Assembly: GCA_002323995.1 (NCBI GenBank)
Contig: DCQY01000018.1
Coordinates: forward strand, 1-11,955
DNA: 11,955 nt
Direction: 5' to 3'
Origin: Akkermansiaceae bacterium UBA1506
GTDB lineage: Bacteria; Verrucomicrobiota; Verrucomicrobiia; Verrucomicrobiales; DEV007
Of the stretch, positions 8,050-11,955 are shown piece by piece. The notes beneath the pieces are model-generated. The model saw nothing but the letters and a program-made list of their open reading frames with translations, ran no database searches and was not told the origin of the DNA. The translations under genes and the position numbers were made by a program. Position 1 is the first letter of the stretch, and each line of letters starts with the position of its first letter.

Positions 8050-8217
8050 CTGTCGCAATAAAGGGGGTTGGTAATCTCAACCCCGTGATCAAGTCTCGAG
8101 GTTGCTGTCGAAACAACTTAGAGCACAAGGCTGGCAGCTAATACCGCTGATTGGTGTACGGATTTCTTCACGTTAATCCGGTCGGCAGAATTCCGAATTT
8201 GGTCCATATTAAGCGAA
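8050..8217. other. Intergenic region between the two haem protein modules
   Basis: This 168-base gap, after coupled genes, marks the break between the DUF1592/DUF1552 and DUF1549/DUF1501 modules. It holds a stem-loop at 8064-8084 and a 6-base inverted repeat, CGGATT-N10-AATCCG, at 8159-8180. The repeat lies about 40 bases before the next start, where an operator could sit. I find no convincing -35/-10 pair; TTGGTG at 8151 with a weak partner 17 bases later is the best I see. Confidence 0.4.
8064..8084 (+). terminator. Possible transcription terminator or RNA-processing hairpin
   Basis: GGGGTTG and CAACCCC form a perfect 7-base-pair stem around a 7-base loop, 14 bases after the DUF1552 stop. 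The stem is GC-rich, but the bases after it (GTGATC) contain no T-run. It may be a weak or non-classical terminator, or a 3'-end stabilising hairpin for the upstream transcript. Confidence 0.4.
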
Positions 8218-10728
8218 ATGGTGCCCCTCCGACAGTCCCTTCTGGTCTGGTGCCTGCCGATTTTGGCAGTCAGCGCTCAGGATGCTCTCGACTTTAACAA
8301 GGACATTCGTCCCATCCTTTCTGACAAGTGTTTCTTCTGCCACGGACCGGATTCTCATGAGCGTAAAGCTGACTTGCGACTCGACACAGAAGCTGGTGCG
8401 CGCGCCGATCTGGGGGGTTACTCAGCCATCGTTCCCGGAAACGCCGTAGAAAGTGAATTCTACCAACGCCTCATCAGCGGGGATCCTAACGATCTCATGC
8501 CGCCGGAAGAATCCCACAAACACCTCGAGCTCGAGGAAATTGCTCTACTGAAGCGTTGGATCGATGAGGGAGCTGTTTACGAGGAGCCCTGGGCATACGC
8601 TGCGCCCAAAAAGAATCCCGTTCCCAAAGTCAATGACGCCAATTGGCCGGCCAACTGGGTCGATCACTTTGTTCTAAGCAAGCTGGAGCGGAAAAAGCTC
8701 GCCCCGGCGCCCGAAGCTGATCCTGTGACGCTGATTCGCCGGCTCCACTTTGATCTCACAGGACTCCCGCCCACGCCGGAGCGCACCCAGCACTTCCTTA
8801 AAGCTAAAGACTACGAAACGGCCTGGACCGATCTCGTCGACGAACTACTCGCTTCGCCCCAGTTTGGTGAGCGCCTCGCTATCTACTGGCTCGACCTCGT
8901 CCGATACGCCGACACAGTCGGTTATCACGGTGATCAGGATCACAATATTTCCCCTTATCGCGACTATGTCATTCGCGCTTTCAATCAGAACTTATCATTC
9001 GATACCTTCACCCGAGAACAGCTCGCGGGTGACCTAATTGAGAATAGCGGCAAATGGCAGAAAGTCGCCTCCGGCTATAACCGACTGCTCCAAACCTCTC
9101 ACGAGGGAGGTATTCAGGAAAAGGAATACAACACCATCTATGCCGCCGATCGTGTTCGTAATCTTTCGGCCGTTTGGATGGGAGCCACTGTTGGGTGCGC
9201 CCAATGCCACGATCACAAGTACGATCCCTACACCATCAAAGATCACTACACACTCGCCGCTTTTTTCGCGGATGTGCATGATGTGGGATACAACGGCAAC
9301 GCCTTACCTACCAATCGGCCGCCCGAGATGTTATTCCACTCGGACGCCAACGAAGAAAAGCTCAGAGACATTAAAGAGGAACTCGAATCTCTCCTGTCAC
9401 CTCAGCAGATCAGCCAGCTTCGGGAGTTTGAGAAGAGAAAGCGTCAACTCGAAGCTGAGGCTCGCATCGGTAAGGATCAGAAACGGAAAAACGAACTCCT
9501 CTCTCAAGCAAAACTAATTGCCAGTAAGATTAATGAAGTGATTCCTACTCAAAAGAAAACAGAGTGGGATCGTCTCGAATCAGAGCGCCGGACAATTGAA
9601 TCTCGTGGCCGTCTCACCATGATCACCGAGGCCAAGCCGCCCCGCGAAATGCGCGTTCTTCCGCGAGGCGACTGGCAGGATGAAAGCGGCGAACTTGTCA
9701 CTCCGGCTATTCCGGAATTTATGGGAACGATCCCTCACGCAGGCGAAATCCCCACTCGCCTCGATCTCGCTAATTGGCTGGTCGATCCTGAAAACGGTGT
9801 GGGTGGACTCACCGCCCGAATATTTGCCAACCGATTCTGGTATCTCTTCTTTGGCACCGGCATCTCGAGATCACTCGAGGATTTCGGCGGACAAGGAGAA
9901 CCGCCTGCCAATAGTCGCCTGCTCGACAATCTGTCAGTCGCTTTCTACGAAAATGACTGGGACATTAAAGCCTTAGTTCGCCTGCTCGTCACGAGTCGGG
10001 CCTACCGTCAATCCTCTGTGACTTCGGCGGAATTGGCAGAACTGGATCCTTATAATCAGCTCACTGCCCGTCAGTCCCGTTATCGTCTCCCGGCCGAGAT
10101 AATTCGCGACAATGCGCTCGCTGTGAGCGGTCTGCTTGTCCTCAATATTCCGGATATCGAGGCAGCTAGCCTTGGGGGCGACAGCGTTAAACCCTATCAG
10201 CCGATCGACTATTACAAGCACCTCAACTTCCCAACGCGAAAATACACCCAGCACAATGACTCCCGACAGTGGCGTCGCGGCCTTTATGTTCACTGGCAGC
10301 GCCTTTTTCTTCATCCCATGATGAAAGCAATGGATGCGCCCACCCGCGAGGAATGCACCGCCGAGCGCCCTCGATCAAACACACCCAACGCAGCCCTTGT
10401 CCTGCTCAACGACCCCACCTTTATCGAGGCAGCCCGAGCTTTCGCCGCCCGAGTTCTCAATGAAAGTGATGACTCCTTTGAAGAACGACTGACACATGCC
10501 TACCAACTATGCCTTTCCCGTTCCCCGGAAGAGGACGAAGTTCAACTGCTTCGTAATCTCTTCACCCAGACCCAGGCCGAATACGAATCAAATGCAGTCG
10601 CTGCGAAAGAGTTGCTTTCACTTGGTAAGTCACCCCCACCCGAAGGCGTTGACCCAGTAAAACTGGCCTCGTGGACTGCTGTGACTCGTGCCCTCCTTAA
10701 CCTCAGCGAAACCGTCACCCGAAACTGA
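8218..10728 (+). CDS. Exported PSCyt1-DUF1549-DUF1553 cytochrome-like protein
   Basis: This 836-residue protein starts at ATG 8218 with a signal peptide, LLVWCLPILAVSA, probably cut before or near QDALDF. The PSCyt1 domain follows (about 25-120): FNKDIRPILSDKCFFCH with a haem motif at residues 38-42 (8329-8343), and LMPPEESHKHL supplying a possible axial Met. DUF1549 spans about 136-345, from WVDHFVLSKLE through LIRRLHFDLTGLPPTP to a second CxxCH, CAQCHDHKYDP, at 327-331 (9196-9210). A charged, probably coiled-coil helical segment rich in Lys, Glu and Arg fills about 376-463. MRVLPRGDW then leads to DUF1553 from about 512 (PTRLDLANWL, ANRFWYLFFGTGI, RPRSNTPNAALVLLNDPTF). There is no LamG or other carbohydrate-binding insert, so this is the short form of the family. 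It probably binds two haems outside the inner membrane; its reaction is unknown. The DUF1501 gene starts one base after its stop, the usual pairing. Confidence 0.92.
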   Translation: MVPLRQSLLVWCLPILAVSAQDALDFNKDIRPILSDKCFFCHGPDSHERKADLRLDTEAGARADLGGYSAIVPGNAVESEFYQRLISGDPNDLMPPEESHKHLELEEIALLKRWIDEGAVYEEPWAYAAPKKNPVPKVNDANWPANWVDHFVLSKLERKKLAPAPEADPVTLIRRLHFDLTGLPPTPERTQHFLKAKDYETAWTDLVDELLASPQFGERLAIYWLDLVRYADTVGYHGDQDHNISPYRDYVIRAFNQNLSFDTFTREQLAGDLIENSGKWQKVASGYNRLLQTSHEGGIQEKEYNTIYAADRVRNLSAVWMGATVGCAQCHDHKYDPYTIKDHYTLAAFFADVHDVGYNGNALPTNRPPEMLFHSDANEEKLRDIKEELESLLSPQQISQLREFEKRKRQLEAEARIGKDQKRKNELLSQAKLIASKINEVIPTQKKTEWDRLESERRTIESRGRLTMITEAKPPREMRVLPRGDWQDESGELVTPAIPEFMGTIPHAGEIPTRLDLANWLVDPENGVGGLTARIFANRFWYLFFGTGISRSLEDFGGQGEPPANSRLLDNLSVAFYENDWDIKALVRLLVTSRAYRQSSVTSAELAELDPYNQLTARQSRYRLPAEIIRDNALAVSGLLVLNIPDIEAASLGGDSVKPYQPIDYYKHLNFPTRKYTQHNDSRQWRRGLYVHWQRLFLHPMMKAMDAPTREECTAERPRSNTPNAALVLLNDPTFIEAARAFAARVLNESDDSFEERLTHAYQLCLSRSPEEDEVQLLRNLFTQTQAEYESNAVAAKELLSLGKSPPPEGVDPVKLASWTAVTRALLNLSETVTRN

Positions 10729-10729
10729 T

Positions 10730-11955
10730 ATGAGCCCCTGGCAAACCTATCATAACGCCATGCAACGTCGCGCCTTTCTCGGTCGCGCCGGACTCGGCGT
10801 TGGTTCTGCCGCTCTTTCCAGCTTGCTGGGTCGTGATCTCATGGGAGCCGAGAAAGCTTTGGATTCCGACGGCTCGCCATTGCCTCACTTCGCGCCAAAA
10901 GCCAAGCGAGTCATCTTTCTCTGCATGGCCGGCGGCCCCTCTCACTTAGAAACCTTCGACTACAAGCCGCAGCTCAACGCACTCGACGGGAAAGCAATGC
11001 CCGAGTCGTTCACCAAAGGGCAGCCCATCGCTCAACTCCAAGGAAAAGAACTCAAAGTCCTCGGTCACCAAGGTGAGTTCAAGCGCTACGGCCAGAGCGG
11101 ACAGTACATCAGTGACTACTTGCCCTACACTGCCAGACTCGCTGACGACATTGCTGTGGTCCGCTCCATGGTCACGGAACAGATCAATCACGATCCGGCT
11201 CACACTTTCATGAACACAGGCACTGCCATCAGTGGTCGTCCCTCCATGGGAGCCTGGACCACCTACGGCCTCGGTGCTGCGACTGAAGATCTCCCTGGCT
11301 TCGTTGTTCTTTCCAGCGTCGGTGGGCGTAATCCGCAACCTATCGCTTCTCGCCAATGGTCCGCGGGCTTCTTGCCTAGCAAGTATCAGGGAGTCGAATT
11401 CAACTCCACTGGTGACCCCGTTCACTACGTAAAAAATCCAAAAGGTGTTTCCGACATCCAGCAGGCTTCACTCGTCAATACCATCAGCCAGTTGGATCAG
11501 AAGCGGAACCAACTCGTTCACAATCCGGAGATCGACACTCGTATCGCTGCCTATGAGATGGCCTACCGCATGCAGACCTCCGTCCCGGGCCTCGTCGACA
11601 TCAGCGACGAACCCCAGCATGTGCTCGATCTCTACGGCGCAACCCCGGGGGACGGTAGCTTCGCTTCCAACTGCTTGCTCGCTCGGCGCCTCGCAGAACG
11701 TGGAACCCGCTTCATCCATCTTTATCACCGCGGTTGGGATCACCACGGCGACCTCGCCAAATACATGGACATTTGCTGTGGCCACACCGACCGAGCCACT
11801 TGGGCGCTCATTACCGACCTCAAGCAACGCGGACTACTCAACGAAACGCTCGTCATTTGGGGTGGTGAATTTGGGCGCACTCCCATGTTCCAGGGCAAAG
11901 GTGGCCCCGGTCGCGATCATCACATCAAAGGCTTCTCCATGTGGATGGCCGGCGG
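10730..11955 (+). CDS. Tat-exported DUF1501 protein (3' partial)
   Basis: The frame opens at ATG 10730, one base after the previous TGA, and runs off the right edge with no stop after about 408 residues. An alternative ATG at 10760 lies just before the twin-arginine motif QRRAFLGRAGLG; the coupled first ATG seems more likely. After the Tat signal come KRVIFLCMAGGPSHLETFDY, RSMVTEQINHDPAHTFMNTG, RPSMGAWTTYGLG, FIHLYHRGWDHHGDL and VIWGGEFGRTPMFQG, all typical of DUF1501, a family in the alkaline phosphatase/sulfatase-like superfamily. The His and Asp residues in these motifs are probably metal ligands. The last codons read GRDHHIKGFSMWMAGG, a conserved stretch near the C-terminal end, so perhaps 60-80 residues are missing. 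It is the standard partner of DUF1549/DUF1553 proteins and is presumably exported folded to act with the upstream haem protein. Its substrate is not known. Confidence 0.93.
   Translation, partial: MSPWQTYHNAMQRRAFLGRAGLGVGSAALSSLLGRDLMGAEKALDSDGSPLPHFAPKAKRVIFLCMAGGPSHLETFDYKPQLNALDGKAMPESFTKGQPIAQLQGKELKVLGHQGEFKRYGQSGQYISDYLPYTARLADDIAVVRSMVTEQINHDPAHTFMNTGTAISGRPSMGAWTTYGLGAATEDLPGFVVLSSVGGRNPQPIASRQWSAGFLPSKYQGVEFNSTGDPVHYVKNPKGVSDIQQASLVNTISQLDQKRNQLVHNPEIDTRIAAYEMAYRMQTSVPGLVDISDEPQHVLDLYGATPGDGSFASNCLLARRLAERGTRFIHLYHRGWDHHGDLAKYMDICCGHTDRATWALITDLKQRGLLNETLVIWGGEFGRTPMFQGKGGPGRDHHIKGFSMWMAG

Noticed and set aside
8151..8180. Sigma-70-like promoter TTGGTG with a -10 near 8174
   Set aside because: The -10 candidate is a poor match to TATAAT and promoter consensus in PVC bacteria is not well defined, so the call is not supportable.
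10946..11827. Minus-strand open frames inside the DUF1501 gene (10946-11425 and 11468-11827)
   Set aside because: They mirror a full-length, motif-rich DUF1501 reading frame that simply has no stop within the window.

Overview
The window looks like part of a genome from the PVC superphylum (Planctomycetota or Verrucomicrobiota). The main reason is two paired sets of proteins that are strongly expanded in those phyla: a DUF1587/DUF1595/DUF1592/DUF1588/DUF1585 cytochrome-like protein with a DUF1552 protein, and a PSCyt1-DUF1549-DUF1553 protein with a DUF1501 protein. The sequence alone does not tell me which phylum; I lean slightly to Verrucomicrobiota. Shine-Dalgarno sequences are weak or absent at most starts, which is common in these phyla. 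All seven genes are on the + strand and coding density is high. I see no RNA genes, insertion sequences, CRISPR arrays or phage genes.

Left part (1-3610): a carbohydrate gene cut by the left edge encodes the C-terminal part of a GH105 unsaturated-uronyl hydrolase fused to a BNR_4-type beta-propeller, the fold of ulvan lyases (PL24/PL25) and their relatives PL27 and GH145. It is followed by a secreted six-repeat NHL propeller protein and a small carboxymuconolactone-decarboxylase/AhpD-like protein. That small protein keeps a CxxC pair but has Arg where the usual His would be.

Middle (3686-8049): a 1037-residue exported protein has two CxxCH haem-binding motifs and an apparent golvesin/Xly-type carbohydrate-binding domain inserted in its central beta-rich region. 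It overlaps by ATGA with a Tat-exported DUF1552 protein.

Right part (8218-11955): after a 168-base gap with a stem-loop, a second module starts. It holds a PSCyt1-DUF1549-DUF1553 protein with two CxxCH motifs. One base after its stop comes a Tat-exported DUF1501 protein that runs off the right edge.

How the genes may work together (inference): the fusion enzyme would cut and trim a uronate-containing polysaccharide such as ulvan, rhamnogalacturonan or an arabinogalactan-type glycan. The two haem protein/Tat protein pairs would act on the outer side of the inner membrane, possibly in oxidation or electron transfer linked to sugar breakdown. The biochemical role of the DUF families is not established as far as I know, so this link rests on co-location and a possible sugar-binding domain, not on proof.
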